From the NCBI RefSeq assembly GCF_028476545.1, contig NW_026732698.1:214501-278500 (forward strand): a DNA stretch of 64,000 nucleotides. Reading direction: 5' to 3'. This DNA is from Physella acuta (taxonomy: Eukaryota > Mollusca > Gastropoda > Physidae). Below the pieces are notes generated by a model that did not search any database, was not told where the DNA came from, and saw nothing but the letters and a program-made list of their open reading frames with translations. Below are positions 1 through 12,180 of this stretch, piece by piece. The translations under genes were made by a program, and so were the position numbers. Position 1 is the first letter of the stretch, and the number at the start of each line of letters is the position of its first letter.

Positions 1-94
1 TCCCCCCCCCCCAAATCATATTTTTCACAATCAATCAGCAGGCTCCGATTTCGGTCCGTCCCCCCTGGGATTTGATTTTCCCGGTACCTACCTA

Positions 95-361
95 CAGTGG
101 CGTAGCGAGGTCGGGTGTCACCCGGTGCGGCACTTAATGGTGCCACCCCCCCCCCCCCAGAGTTTTCGATTTGCACCCCCCCCCCCCCCCTCAAACTTTC
201 GATTTGCACCCCCCTCCTCAAGTTTTCGATTTGCACCCCCCCCCCCCCCATATAGTTTTTCTCTATATATTTTGCTATTTTTTGCCTTGGTGTCACCCCC
301 CTAAATGGTGTCACCCGGTGCGGTCCGCACCCCCCGCCCCCCCCCCCTCCCTACGCCCCTG
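95..361. mobile_element. hAT MITE, CAGWGGCGTAGCGAGG family
   Basis: Termini CAGTGGCGTAGCGAGG and CCTCCCTACGCCCCTG; 8-bp target duplication CCTACCTA on both sides (87-94, 362-369). The interior holds C-tracts alternating with TTTCGATTTGCA, and TTGCCTTGGTGTCACC. 267 bp, no coding capacity. Confidence 0.93.
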
Positions 362-524
362 CCTACCTATTAGGTAGGCGTTCCCTTACCCGCCACCAGC
401 GAAGGCGCTCGATGGAAGATCAGTAACTCGAGTTTTGACTTCAGGTACGTTTATGTCTAGATGTAGATTTTAAGCCACGGAGGTGTTAAAGGGGCTTAGA
501 GTTCATCATTTACGTGCTCTACCG

Positions 525-796
525 AAGCAACTATTAAAAAAAAAGTAAAGTTCCCTTTTCAAACCTTACGGTCTATAGGGCAAGTGAAGTAGAGTTCACT
601 TGTTTCTGTGACCTCGGCATATGAAGAGATAGTGTGGTCAGCACTATGCCCAGCCGCCTTTACTTTCCCTAACGTGAGTTAGGTACCCATCCGAGTTGGG
701 TGGACTCAGGGACGGTCTACTGATTTGAACCCGGATTCGAACACGAGACACACGGGTTAGCAGTCCAGCTCTCTACCACTAGACCACTCTGTCCGG
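525..796 (-). mobile_element. tRNA-derived SINE
   Basis: On the minus strand: head GGACAGAGTGGTCTAGTGGT (box A region) and GTTCGAATCCGGG (box B). The body follows (GTAGACCGTCCCTGAGTCCA, TGGGCATAGTGCTGACCACA, CAAGTGAACTCTACTTCACT) and ends in a T/A-rich tail. Flanked by GAAGCAACTATTA (524-536) and GAAGCAACTACTA (797-809), a 13-bp target duplication with one mismatch. Confidence 0.88.
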
Positions 797-1279
797 GAAG
801 CAACTACTAGCGTCGTCAAATGGCCGACAGGAACTCTACTCTGGTAAGAGGTCTTGCCAACAAAACGTGAATAAGAAAGTAATTGTCAGTAAGTTAGGTA
901 TGTAAAGACTGTCAGACAGTCAGTTAAGTAAGGTAAGTAACAGACAGTCAGTCGGTCGGTTGGGTAGTTGGTGAGTAATTTTATTCTAACCAGCAATTTT
1001 TTTACTTTGTTGTTTTTTTGTCAGTCTGTCATGTTTTTTTTTTTTTAAGAGGAACAATCAAATTTAGACTGCTTAAAGAAAAACAAAAAACAGTCGCAAT
1101 TTATAATGAAATACATTTTGGATCATCTAACCATATTCTCATTTTTTTTAAATTGTTTAAAGTTGTTTTTGTTTCGACAGTATCATATTTTTTGAGTTTT
1201 GAAAATAAAATAATTAATGAACGGAAGAGCCGTGTATTGACATCATAGGAGCTGCAGGTTGCCGACTCTTGGGGTAGCC

Positions 1280-1485
1280 CAGGGGTCGGCAACCTTTTGA
1301 AGGGAAGAGCCAAAAGTTACTATTTTCAAAATTTCCCTGGTTTTAAAGAGCCACTAACTTTTTTTTATTTCAAATATTTTATTTTTTTATTAAGATTATT
1401 AGTATTTGTGTAAGGAGCTGGAGAGTCGCAACTTAATATCAAAAGAGCCGCATGCGGCTCGCGAGCCGCAGGTTGCCGACCCCTG
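1280..1485. mobile_element. short hAT element, CAGGGGTCGGCAACC family
   Basis: Begins CAGGGGTCGGCAACCTTTTG and ends GGTTGCCGACCCCTG; target duplication GGGTAGCC / TGGTAGCC (7 of 8). 206 bp internal-deletion derivative with the family marks GAGCCGCATGCGGCTCGCGA. Confidence 0.9.
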
Positions 1486-1915
1486 TGGTAGCCTATTTGT
1501 TGGAAGCCTATTTGATTTTGCATGGATTATTGACATTTAAAAAACAAGATAAAAGTAGTCGTTAAAAATCGAATAGTTTTACGTTATAGTAAAACTCGGC
1601 CAATAATGATGCAAGTACACTCAAGTATTTTTACGCAATAATACTTAATAAACCTAGCAGTTTTTAATTTTTATTAGAGTCAAGTAAAAGATGAAGTGCT
1701 TAACATTTATAAAAATGAGATATAAATTGCATAATAAAAATATATTTTGTATCTCTACTTAATAACAGATTATGATATATTTTGTAACTACAGAATAACT
1801 CGACATTTACAATCTTTTGGGAACGGTCTTAAGTTGTTTCCCTTTATAAATATGAATATCAAATGGGAAGTAACTGCCCAATTAAAATAAGATGAATATC
1901 TATTAGGAAGTAGTG

Positions 1916-2285
1916 CAGTTTCTTCCAGGCATCTCTTCGAAATGAAATTTATATAATTTACATTGAAAATATATACTTGTAACAGTGTCCGCCCCCCCCC
2001 GAAGAAAATTTACCGCCCCCCCCCCGAAAATTTCAAGTGCCCCCCCCCCCCCCCCGGAGAAAAAAGTCTGGAAGAAACACTGAAGTAGTGGCTTATCCGG
2101 TATTGTAAAAAATTTTACCGCCCCCCCCCCCCCCCCCGAACGAAATGAAATTTATATAATTTATATAGAAAATATATACTTTTAACAGTGTCCGCCCCCC
2201 TTAAGAAAATTTACCCCCCCCCACCACCCGAAAATTTCAAGTGCCCCCCCCCCCCCCCAGAGAATAAAGTCTGGAAGAAACACTG
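1916..2285. mobile_element. G-rich hAT MITE, CAGTGTTTCTTCC family, internally duplicated
   Basis: Begins CAGTTTCTTCCAGGCATCTC; GTCTGGAAGAAACACTG ends it at 2082 and again at 2285. AAGTAGTG flanks it at 1908-1915 and follows both ends (2083-2090, 2286-2293). The right half with about 25 bases of flank (GGCTTATCCGGTATTG) has been duplicated in tandem. Confidence 0.85.
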
Positions 2286-3276
2286 AAGTAGTGGCTTATC
2301 CGGTATTGTTTAGTTGAGTTTCGTAAACATTAGTTACTGTTAACCAAGGTTTGCTTGACCATTAGATTTAGTAAATATAAATAATGTAGTCAAGTGTAGT
2401 AATTTATGTTGTTTTATTCAGAAAATTGTATGCAGAAAATTGGCAACAATTACTACATCTAGATTTAAATTCTGAATTAATTCAAAATAGAAATTACAGC
2501 AAAAGTCAAGTATAGTTGATTTAGGTTTATTTATTGTTCAACATAAAGAAAATAGGAATTTTAAAAAGTTTAGAAAATTAATAAGCAAATAATAACTTAA
2601 AGTTGTATTTATAAGTAAGCGGTCAATCTAAGGTGAGGAATTTGAAATGAATGTAGAGTTAAGCAACGAATTATCTCCCACTTGGAAATCCAAATCCCAA
2701 AATTTTATTCATGGGAAATAACTTTCATGAAAATAACTAAATTAACAAAATGTAAGACATACTTGAAAAAAAAACAATAAAACTCTTGATATTTCATTAC
2801 ATAATTATTAGACATATTTTTTATATTAATTATGTAACCTGCCAAATCAATATCTTTTACGAACTGACTACTTATCTGTTTGTTGTTTGAAAATATAAAC
2901 AGTAGGTTTGTTATAGCATACTTCTAATTAATAGCGATTGCATGCAATAAATTGCTGTTTTTCATCTATGCATTCATTTCATTTTTGATCCCCATAGTAA
3001 TGGGTTCCTTACATTTGACATGGATTGCTGGACAGTAGACAGTAACATTTCAGTCAACTTTTATGTGATGTTTGTGTAGACACATTAAGAGCAATCCAAT
3101 GGATTTTGTGTGCTACTTTATATTTAACACAAACATAAAATGACATTTGTGGACTAAGGTATTTTTTTCTGACTTGTGTCGAAGTGAAAATTGATGCTTT
3201 GAACAATAAAAAACCTTTTTCAAATAAAAAAAAAAACAACATAGTAATGGGTTCCTTAAATCAAATTCAGGTAACC

Positions 3277-4127
3277 CAGGGGTCGGCAACCTGCGGCTCG
3301 CGAGCCGCATGCGGCTCTTTTAATGTCCAGATGAGGCTCCATGCACAAATTTTAATAACTATTTTATTTTATTTTCAAAACTAAAAATATTGTTTTGCAA
3401 CACTCGGTAATAAATTCTAAAATCATAAACATAAACATTAAACATTCGCAATTCTATTCAAATATGTAGGTACTCCATATTTTCAATGTAGGCCTACTTC
3501 CTATTAAACTGTTCATCCCTAATTGTAACATTCAACTTCATGGTGGATATTAAAAAGAAAATAAACGATCTAAATGTAAAATTGCAAGTAAAGGAAAACT
3601 CAGCCTATGCCTTGCGTGATAAGTGGATTTATCGAAAACAAATTCCATTTTTTTGTTGAAGACACGGAGAGCGGTAAATAACTTGATATCGAAAAATCTG
3701 AAAAAAAATCTAGAAACCAATGCAACTATTAGCATGAATTGCTTCAGCATTACAACAAACAAAACGAAGGATGGGTTCACTGAGAGATTTGAGCAATTCA
3801 AAACAAATGCAAGTACTCTGACGTTCATAGTAGATTCTCTCAACACAAAAACAAATTAGATTAACTTTGAGCTATTTGGAATTGATGCTGGTTCGCTTCA
3901 AATACAATTGCTGGATTTGAAAACGTAACATTTTTGGAGCGGAAAATTCACAGAACTCAAGAGCAAGTAAAAATAGTTGAAGGTCCAGTAAAACTTCCAC
4001 GTTACGCAGCACAACTGGACAGCTGTAAAAGAAATATCGCGAGTTGAGCTAAAATACTATAACATGTTTTGTGCGAAACATGTGTATTTTTTAAAAATAT
4101 GAATAAATATTATTTCATATTTAAAAC

Positions 4128-4211
<84 letters not shown>

Positions 4212-4311
4212 TTAAATATTGAAAAAAAAATGTTAGTGGCATTTTAAGAACTGATAAATCTTGTAAATTGCATCTTTGAGCTCTTCTGTCTCAAAAGGTT
4301 GCCAACCCCTG
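3277..4311 (+). mobile_element. hAT element (CAGGGGTCGGCAACC family) with decayed transposase remnant
   Basis: Begins CAGGGGTCGGCAACCTGCGG and ends AAAGGTTGCCAACCCCTG; target duplication AGGTAACC / AGGTAACA. 1035 bp. The interior keeps broken pieces of a hAT transposase of the ZBED5/GTF2IRD2-like kind: MVDIKKKINDLNVKLQVKEN near 3541, then ERFEQFKTNASTLTFIVDSLNTKTN and FGIDAGSLQIQLLDLKT. Large parts including the catalytic region are missing, so it is a dead deletion derivative. An (AT)n tract occupies 4129-4209. Confidence 0.88.
4129..4209. repeat. (AT)n inside hAT element 3277-4311
   Basis: Pure AT dinucleotides. The same position in the related element at 43556-44568 also carries (AT)n. 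Confidence 0.95.
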
Positions 4312-5315
4312 AGGTAACAGTTTAAGAAATTGCAATCAATTGTTCAAAAATTAACAAAAATAATGGTTAGTTATAAATTTCAGCCTATATAATACTATAC
4401 TTTAATAGTGGAAATACAGATTCCTAAAAAAAAATAAAAGATTTTTCAGCGAGAAGATGCCTACCTTTCTTCGTAATGTGTTCCGACCTGAATTGAAATC
4501 ATCTAACGTAGGATAAACTCGACTACTCGATATACTCAAACTCTAATAAGATTCACAACACATATCAAACTTCGATACCTAAACATAACTAGACTCGATG
4601 CTCCAGAACTACGACACCACCTCGCTTAACTTCACCAACAAACGATACTCCCAATCAACAACGATGTAACTGGACCTACTACTACACATTAACAGTCAAC
4701 ACACTTCGATACCTTAATACCGCAAGGCTCGATACTTCTGGACTCCAGAACAACGATACTTCATCACCTACATTCTCATTTCTCTACTACCAATCAGATT
4801 ACACTAGACCTACAACTAAACGACAACAGCCAATTAAAAAAATACAATACTTTGAACACCCCGTCATTACAAAACTCTATACACCAGAACAGATTTCGAA
4901 TTCAAAGTCAGAGAAAACGAGACTTACAAGCCCTATTAAAAACCAAATTGCACGTGTTTTGGAACGCCCCGTTATGCGCTGGAGCGATCACTAAATTAAC
5001 ATTAAAATTAGACAACAGTTTGAAATTCAAATTAAGGACTTATTTAATCGTTTTCTACATCAATTATGTGACACCTAACTTTCCAAATTAGGGATGTGGG
5101 GTTGCATTGTCACCATCGCGAATAAATATAGGCCTATATAGACCTAATTTTGGGGTGGGGGCACAAAATTGATAATTCGTCCTAGGCGCCGAAATAGATC
5201 GCTACTCTTTTATAAAAGTTATTAATTATTAGGTACTATTTGATGATAGCGATTAAACATTTTGCGTTCCCTTAGGGTTTTCGCCTTATATGTAGCGCCG
5301 GTCCTGGTATTGATA

Positions 5316-5920
5316 AGCCAGTAATTCCTAATAGATATTCATCTAATTTTAATTAGGAAGTTACTTCCCATTTGACATTCATTTTATCAAGGGAAACAAC
5401 TTAAAACTGTTCCCAAAAAGATTTTAAATGTAGAGGTGTTCTGTAGTTACAATTTATATCATAATCTGTTATTAAATAAAGATACAAAATATATTTTTAT
5501 TATTCGATTGATATCTCATTTTTATAAATGTTAAACATTTAATTTATTACTTTAATCTAATGAAAAATAAAAACTGCTAAGTTTATTAATTATAATTGCC
5601 TATAAATATTAAAGGGTATATGTGTTATTGACTGGCCGAGTTTTACTACAACGTAAAACTATTTGGTTTTTAACGACTATTTAATTTCTATCTTGTGTTT
5701 TAAATGTCAATAATCCATGCAAAATCATATAGGCTTCCAACAAATAGGCTATCCTAGGATTCGGCAACCTGCGGCTCCTTTGATGTCAATATATATATAT
5801 ATATATATATATACGGCTCTCCCGTTCCATAATAATTATTTTATTTTCAAAACTCAAAAAATATGATACTGTCAAAACAAAAACAACTTTAAACAAAATT
5901 TTTAAAAATGAGAATAGGTG
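5316..5920 (-). repeat. right arm of the large inverted repeat
   Basis: About 600 bp matching 1130-2306 in reverse once the two insertions there are removed. It includes part of an older hAT end (GGCAACCTGCGGCTCCTTTG) at 5757 onward. The 3-kb spacer contains the 1-kb hAT element at 3277 and AT-rich sequence without a recognised gene. Confidence 0.85.
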
Positions 5921-5957
5921 GAGTAGAGCATAAATGGTCAGCTGACAGACGCTAAGC

Positions 5958-6043
5958 CAGAGGCGTATCCAGGTTTTCGTTGTAGGGGGAGCGAAAAGAG
6001 CAAAAAAAAAGGCGCCGAATTTTTAACACGTTATATATACGTG

Positions 6044-6140
<97 letters not shown>

Positions 6141-7682
6141 CTAGCTGTATGTCATTACTTTGCTATGAAGTAAAATAAATTGAAAGTAGCACTCTGAAGA
6201 AATAAGAAAAAACACACAATGTACGCCGGAAAACAAAAATTGTATCAATCTAAACACAAAATATATATATACACACACTACAACTAAAAATGAACGTAAC
6301 ACAATCTGTTTTGTAATTCTTGGAAAAAACATTTCTTACATAATAATTCCTGGGAAATTATTTAAGACAAGTGAAATAGGGGAAATAATCACTCTCTTAA
6401 TATAAATATGTATATATCTACACATTTAATTATAAATGTCAAAACAAATAAATAATTACTTTAGAATATAATGAAATTGTTTAACACTATTCGTGTTTAC
6501 AAAATATTTTTGTCTATAATCAGAATTTAATATATCGTCATCATAAATGCTAAAGTATTACAGCATAATGAAAGTTATTAAAGTCAGAGTTGGTTTAAAA
6601 CCACGCTTTTCGATAGTATACAAAAATATCCGGAATAATATCCTACATTTAACTAACAATCGGTCTTTTAGTTCAGATCATATATTTTTAATTAACTACT
6701 GCTTCTTTGTGTTCTTTAAAGATCATTTTTTAACATAGTGATAGGTATGGGTTAGATCACTGTATTAATGACACACCTTTTTACTGGTAATTGCAAAAAC
6801 AATATTCACAGAGTTTTACGTTTAAAAAGCTAATTTTCTGGCGACATGATACTTTGGTACATCAATACGCTTTTTTCTACATGTACTTAACAGATCAGTT
6901 CGGGTTGGGGGGGGGGGGGGGGGGGTTCAACTTCATTCACCACTGTCCGGCCACTTTAGGTCAATTATCTAACCCAGCGTATACCTAGGTGTGACATTAA
7001 TGTCGCTCTACACAATTGTGGTGGTGAGGTGTGTTTGTGGGGGGGGGGGGGGATAACCAACTCAGAGTGAACATAACGTCAGTTTTTAGATGACTGTTCT
7101 AAACATACATATATATTACACAAATATATATTACATATATAGATTTAAATAAGTAGCAGTGGTATGACAATATTTTTTACAGAGGGGTCCATGGGGGAGG
7201 GGGGTTGTAACTGTTTCATATAATTTGTAATCGTAATCACTATCGCCCAAACTGTAAGAATACTACTACTTCATCGTGATAACGTTGTTGAACTTGTCAA
7301 AATGTCCCCACCACTACGCAGTTTGCCCATAAGTAAATTTAAATAGAGGTGCCACATCAGTTGTATTTGTTTCTGTATTGTAATTTTTTTTTTAATTAAT
7401 CATGCTATTCAAACTGTATATATAAAGTAATTATGTGTGAAGTTTTATGTATAATATTTTTTAATTCAATTATTCGTAAGCAAATACATTATACAGTTGC
7501 TTAATTGCTGCATGAAAAGAAATATTGTGATTTACATAGATGTGCCGACCAAAAATATTTTTTAACAAATATCATTGTATAAAACTTTGAGTTTAAAAAG
7601 TTTCCAAAAAGGCGCCACTTTGCTGAAAATGGCCAGAGGGGGAGCGGCCGCTCCCCCTGCTCCCCCCCTGCGTACGCTACTG
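5958..7682. mobile_element. long non-coding hAT element, CAGAGGCGTATCCAGG family
   Basis: Begins CAGAGGCGTATCCAGG, ends CCTGCGTACGCTACTG; perfect target duplication CGCTAAGC (5950-5957, 7683-7690). 1725 bp, nearly the same sequence as 47299-49188. No transposase-like frame is visible; the short open frames are not conserved between the copies. Confidence 0.92.
6047..6136. repeat. (AT)n inside hAT element 5958-7682
   Basis: About 45 AT units about 90 bases from the left end, matching 47387-47469 in the sister copy. Confidence 0.95.
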
Positions 7683-7854
7683 CGCTAAGCATTAGGCCCA
7701 GCCACACAACTGTGCTGTGGCCAGCCCCGTGGCAATGGTTCCATGCTTTCCACTACCGAAGTGCACATAAAAATGTTAGCGGTCCTTTAAAAAATGATAA
7801 AATTTTGTAAATTGTGACTTTTGGCTCTTTGGTCTCAAAAGGTTGCCGACCATG

Positions 7855-8750
7855 GTCATCCTCATTTAGGTTCCCGACATATAGGCTCCATTCCTTTTGG
7901 CTCCAGACAAACATATTGTCAGCGCAAATCGCGAGCGGTAGTGCACCTCAACCCGCCCCGCAGACTTCTAGCTAACTTCTCATACAGTGCACCCCCCTCC
8001 CCTACCCGCCTAGTGACGCCACTGATTATAACTAGTGTAACCGAACCTAGAGGTTGAAAATATCCAAATGTAGCGAATATAAGGTAAACAAAATCCTACT
8101 TTTAAAAATATATCTAATATTTTTCTCATCAATTTTAACTTAAAAAGAGAAATGATTACAAAATGTGTGACATGTTGAAATAGTTCAACCAATAATCTGA
8201 ACTCGCCGAGGGTTATAGAACCAGAAAGATAAAGAAACGCGATCACCCGTATACCATTTCAACATTAAAATCAGTCTAAAACACGCCATCTACCACTTAA
8301 ATACCACGCCTATTCTTAGACGTAAAGCATCGATTTTAGCCAAATTTTTCGATTAAATTTCAGGGAGAATTGACATTTCTGACAAGTAAATGGTTTGGGA
8401 ACTTGAGCTGTTTCATGTTTGAGCACTCTGAATTTTCGGGAAATTACAAAATATAAATGTCAGTCATAATTCCATTTTTTAAAAAAATGTTAGTGTCAGT
8501 CTAAGCTTACTCTTGGTCATGTTGTTAATTTTACAAACAGTGGTTAAACTATGGTCTGTGAACGTATATGAGAGGTATAATTTGACGATATTTGTGAATT
8601 TTTTTTATAAAAACCTGTATTAAACAAAAACATTAGAATATTCAAACGTAAGAGGCTTTGTTATTATTATTATTTCGTTCGGAGCTTAATTTTAATCTTC
8701 GATTTCGCTCCAACATTTCGATAAATTCAGCCGTTGGTATTTGTCAATAC
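7855..8750. other. intergenic, nothing recognised
   Basis: AT-rich sequence between hAT and SINE; no gene, repeat or RNA seen. Confidence 0.5.
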
Positions 8751-8754
8751 AATG

Positions 8755-9021
8755 GCCAGACAAGGGAAATGTAATCATCATAATATTTACCCATGCGTGC
8801 CCAAGACTAGTGAGGCAGGTGAAGTACAGTATACATGTTTCAACGATCAAGGCATATAACGGCATCGTGTGGTCAACACTATGCCCAGCTGACTTGGTTT
8901 ACATTAAAGTCAGGTGCCCATCAGAGCTGGGTGAACTCTGGGACGTCCTACTGACTCGGGATCCGAACTCGCGACTTTCACATAATCAGTCGTGAGCTCT
9001 ACCAATTGACCACGCCGTCCC
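8755..9021 (-). mobile_element. diverged tRNA-derived SINE
   Basis: Same family as 525-796 but older: GGACGGCGTGGTCAATTGGT head, GTTCGGATCCCGAG box B, GGGCATAGTGTTGACCACAC in the body. No clear target duplication. Confidence 0.75.
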
Positions 9022-9302
9022 CATTTGCATCAACACTCTATTATATTTCTCTTCCATTTACTAACTAAATGAGTTTTATTTCCACTGTTGAAGAGCTCTC
9101 CTTATAACTTTAATTTTCCCTTTCTTCTGTTTAAATTAAAATACAAAAGCCCGAGCTATTTTTTAAACCTGAAATTGTGAGTGATCAGAGAGTCGGTCAA
9201 TTTTAGAAATGTCTGGCACTTGTCTAACGGGCAATTACTTCTGGAATTTTAAACTACTGTTTATTCATTCACCAGGACTGACGCTAAAGGGCAGGTCTTT
9301 AA

Positions 9303-9562
9303 CAAGCACACGCAAGGTCAACTGTCACGCAAGGTCAACTGTCACGCAAGGTCAACTGTCACGCAGGGTCAACTGTCACGCAAGGTCGACTCTCACGCTA
9401 GGTCAACGGTCACGCAAGGTCAATCGTCACGCAAGGTCAACTGTCACTCAAGGTCACCGGCCAATCAAGGTCACCTGTCACTCAAGGTCAACTGTCACGC
9501 AAGGTCAACTGTCACGCAAGGTCGACTGTCACTCAAGGTCAACTGTCGCGCAAGGTCGACAG
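9303..9562. repeat. 17-bp minisatellite
   Basis: About fifteen copies of GTCAACTGTCACGCAAG with single-base variants (CACTCAAG, GTCGACT). The open frame across it is a repeat artefact. Confidence 0.95.
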
Positions 9563-9656
9563 TGGCATACTGACGTAACTAGTTGAACGTGTGGTCTTTT
9601 TACCGTGTTTTAGCCTCAACATAAGAACACCTACAGTCGACGGCTATGCTCTAAAG

Positions 9657-9855
9657 CAGGGGTCTCCAAACTTTTCAGTCTGAGGGCCGCATTAACCATA
9701 CATTTTCAGTTCGAGGGCCAGTTTCTTCCAGACATGTCTTTGCTTTTTCTGGGCAAGGTTCCTCAGCCATCAGCAACAAACGATTTTTCCTTGGACAAAA
9801 AGATCTCCGCGGGCCGGATGAGAGGACCTCGCGGGCCGTAGTTTGGAGACCCCTG
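9657..9855. mobile_element. short hAT element, CAGGGGTCTCCAAACT family
   Basis: Termini CAGGGGTCTCCAAACTTTTC and AGTTTGGAGACCCCTG; perfect target duplication CTCTAAAG (9649-9656, 9856-9863). 199 bp; interior with GAGGGCCGCATTAACCATAC and AAAGATCTCCGCGGGCCGGA. Confidence 0.93.
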
Positions 9856-9924
9856 CTCTAAAGTTACCAGTTCCCTCCATGATCTTTTTACCATGTTTTT
9901 AGACTCAACAGAACTCAAGAGGAC

Positions 9925-9990
9925 ATGTGGCCCAGTGGTAGAGCAAAAGCGTGTTATGTAAACCGTCTATGTTCAACCAGCTTATTGCTG
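9925..9990 (+). other. possible tRNA-like SINE head
   Basis: ATGTGGCCCAGTGGTAGAGC resembles a box A region and TATGTTCAACC a weak box B; no body of the SINE family follows. Confidence 0.3.
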
Positions 9991-10290
9991 TTGATATGCG
10001 ATCACTGTGTCAAAATTTCAAACACTGGCTATCTATTATTTAAAGTTTCGTCAACTTTGAGACTATCTAGCTCAAATGAGTACCCGGCTAAATTTGGAGA
10101 GAAAAAAAAATTGTCCGAAAATTTGCTGTAACATAAAATAAAAGATTTTTTTTTATCTTTTCGAATATACTAACCAAATACTAGTATCCTTGTCTCATTG
10201 CAATCAATTGAAAGCAAACACAAAAATATTATCTATTAATAATATAAGGCAAAACTTGGCCATCTACATTTTACTCATAGTGCAGTACAA

Positions 10291-10520
10291 AGCAAATACT
10301 GAGCATCAATACAGTTCAAATACTGAGCATCAATACAGTTCAAATACTGAGCATCAACACAGTTCAAATACTGAGCATCAATACAGTTCAAATACTGAGC
10401 ATCAACACAGTTCAAATACTGAGCATCAATACAGTTCAAATACTGAGCATCAACACAGTTCAAATACTGAGCATCAATACAGTTCAAATACTGACCATCA
10501 ATACAGTTCAAATACTGATC
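10291..10520. repeat. 24-bp minisatellite with 48-bp higher-order pattern
   Basis: Nine to ten copies of a 24-bp unit, GAGCATCAATACAGTTCAAA plus TACT. CAATAC and CAACAC versions alternate, giving a 48-bp higher-order unit. Open on both strands because 24 is divisible by three. Confidence 0.95.
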
Positions 10521-10738
10521 GTCTACGCCTGACACCAAAATGCCTTCTGATTTGATCATTTACAAAAGTACATCACGTGACTTCCAAAAATATCGCCCCA
10601 CCCCTCCCCACCACACCCCCAATAAAATTAATTAATACACGTCACCAGAGTGTCTCTGAATGTATACTGACATGTTTGTCTGACCTTTGACCTCCCTAAC
10701 GCTTCAACTGTTAGCACCCATAATATGACCAGACAGAT

Positions 10739-11078
10739 TAGTTTAGCTGGTGTAGCTGTAGCCATAGTTTTCTAGTTTAGCTGGTGAGGATACAGCCATA
10801 GTTTCATAGTTTAGCTGGTAAAGCTGCAGCCATAGTTTCCTAGTTTAGTTGGTATAGCTGCACCAATAGTTTCCTAGTTTAGCTTGTGTATGTGCAGACA
10901 TACTTTACTAGTTTAGCTGGTATAGCTGCAGCCATAGTTTCCTAGTTAAGCTGGTTTAGCTGCAGCCATAGTTTCCTAGTTAAGCTGGTGTATGTGCAGA
11001 CATACTTTACTAGTTTAGCTGCTGTAGCTGCAGCCATAGTTTCCTAGTTAAGCTAGGGTAGATGCAGGCATAGTTTCC
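10739..11078. repeat. 34-bp minisatellite
   Basis: About ten diverged copies of a 34-bp unit with GTTTAGCTGGTGTAGCTGCA and GCCATAGTTTCCTA. Confidence 0.92.
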
Positions 11079-11239
11079 ACATTAATGTTTGACAATCCAA
11101 AAATAGTAACCAATTAACTTTTTCGTAAATCTAAATATTGTTTCCATGTATTTCCAAGTTTGGCTGTAAAGAAACAACTGCAATTTCAGCAGTGCTAATA
11201 AAAATGTTAAATATTTGTCTAATTATCTAAATTATTGGG

Positions 11240-11365
11240 CGTGGTGTGATGGCAGAGCGTTCACCTGCTGACTCGAAAGTCACGAGTTCGGATCTCTGTC
11301 TATAGTTGTGGTACGTTAAGGAAAGTAAAAGGCGGCTTGGCTAAGTGCTGACCACACACACGCAC
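11240..11365 (+). mobile_element. partial tRNA-derived SINE
   Basis: Head GGCGTGGTGTGATGGCAGAG, box B GAGTTCGGATCTC, then a shortened body (AAAGTAAAAGGCGGCTTGGC, AAGTGCTGACCACAC) running into an ACACACGC simple repeat. Confidence 0.7.
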
Positions 11366-11575
11366 GCACGCATACAAAAAACATTTATCCAGATTGTCAC
11401 TGTTTGATTTCCCAACTCTTGTGCTTTCAGCGGCCTACGTCCCAGGAGGGACGACAGGCAAACCTAACCTACCTCGTGTGCTTTACTCTTGAGGCTTATC
11501 GGCCGAATTTTCAAGAGGACAGATCTATTTGAATGGTGTAGTTGATGTGTTATTTGTGTGCTGTTGCCTTTACGG

Positions 11576-12172
11576 CAGTTTCTTCCAGGCATCTCTTCGG
11601 AAAAGAAAGTCTATCGCACCCCCCCCCCCCGAACAGAGTTTCTTCCAGGCATCTCTTCGGGGGGGCTTAGCCCCCCCCCCCCCCCGAAAAAATTTTACCG
11701 CCCCCCCGAACGAAATGAAATGTATATAATCTATATAGAAAATATATACTTTTAACAGTGTCCGCCCCCCCCGAAGAAAGTCTACCGCCCCCCCCCCCCC
11801 GAAAATTTCAAGTGCCCCCCCCCCCCCCGGAGAAAAAAGTCTGGAAGAAACACTGCCCCCGAACGAGAAGGAATTTATATAGTAGATATATACTTTTACT
11901 AGTGCCCGCCCCCCCCCCTCCCCGGAAAGAGAAGAAATTTATATAGTAGACATATACTTTTACTAGTGTCCGCCCCCCCCCCCCCCCGGAGAAAAAAGTC
12001 TGGAAGAAACACTGCCCCCGAACGAGAAGGAATTTATATAGTAGATATATACTTTTACTAGTGCCCGCCCCCCCCCCCCCTCCCCGGAAAGAGAAGAAAT
12101 TTATATAGTAGACATATACTTTTACTAGTGTCCGCCCCCCCCCCCGGAGAAAAAAGTCTGGAAGCAACACTA
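11576..12172. mobile_element. G-rich hAT MITE, CAGTGTTTCTTCC family, expanded composite
   Basis: Begins CAGTTTCTTCCAGGCATCTC and ends GTCTGGAAGCAACACTA; target duplication CTTTACGG / CTTTACTG. 597 bp because inner segments are repeated: the left terminus twice (11576, 11636), and a block of about 160 bp with ATTTATATAGTAGATATATA and GGAGAAAAAAGTCTGGAAGA twice. At least ten C-tracts of eight or more. Confidence 0.85.
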
Positions 12173-12180
12173 CTTTACTG

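Larger units (their letters stand above)
1130..2306 (+). repeat. left arm of a large inverted repeat, with two later MITE insertions
   Basis: Reverse-complement match to 5316-5920. Shared stretches include GGAAGCCTAT..GATTTTGCATGG, GTAGTCGTTAAAAA, TAGTTTTACGTT.TAGTAAAAC and GATGAATATCTATTAGGAA. This arm is interrupted by a hAT copy (1280-1485) and by a G-rich MITE (1916 onward), both absent from the other arm. Confidence 0.85.
5757..7851. mobile_element. old CAGGGGTCGGCAACC-family hAT, split by a younger hAT
   Basis: Left part 5757-5949 (GGATTCGGCAACCTGCGGCT, ATTTTATTTTCAAAACTC) and right part 7691-7851 (TTGTAAATTGTGACTTTTGG, TCTCAAAAGGTTGCCGACC). The 1.7-kb element at 5958-7682 lies inside it. 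Without that insert about 370 bp remain. Confidence 0.75.

Noticed and set aside
725-796. tRNA gene on the minus strand
   Set aside because: Box A and B are present but the acceptor stem does not close and the SINE body follows; same for 16775, 28174 and 61214.
9303-10520. CRISPR-like regular repeats
   Set aside because: Units are contiguous without unique spacers, and the DNA is animal nuclear; these are minisatellites.
10190-10559. Frames of 121 and 94 codons
   Set aside because: 24-bp tandem repeat open on both strands; not a gene.
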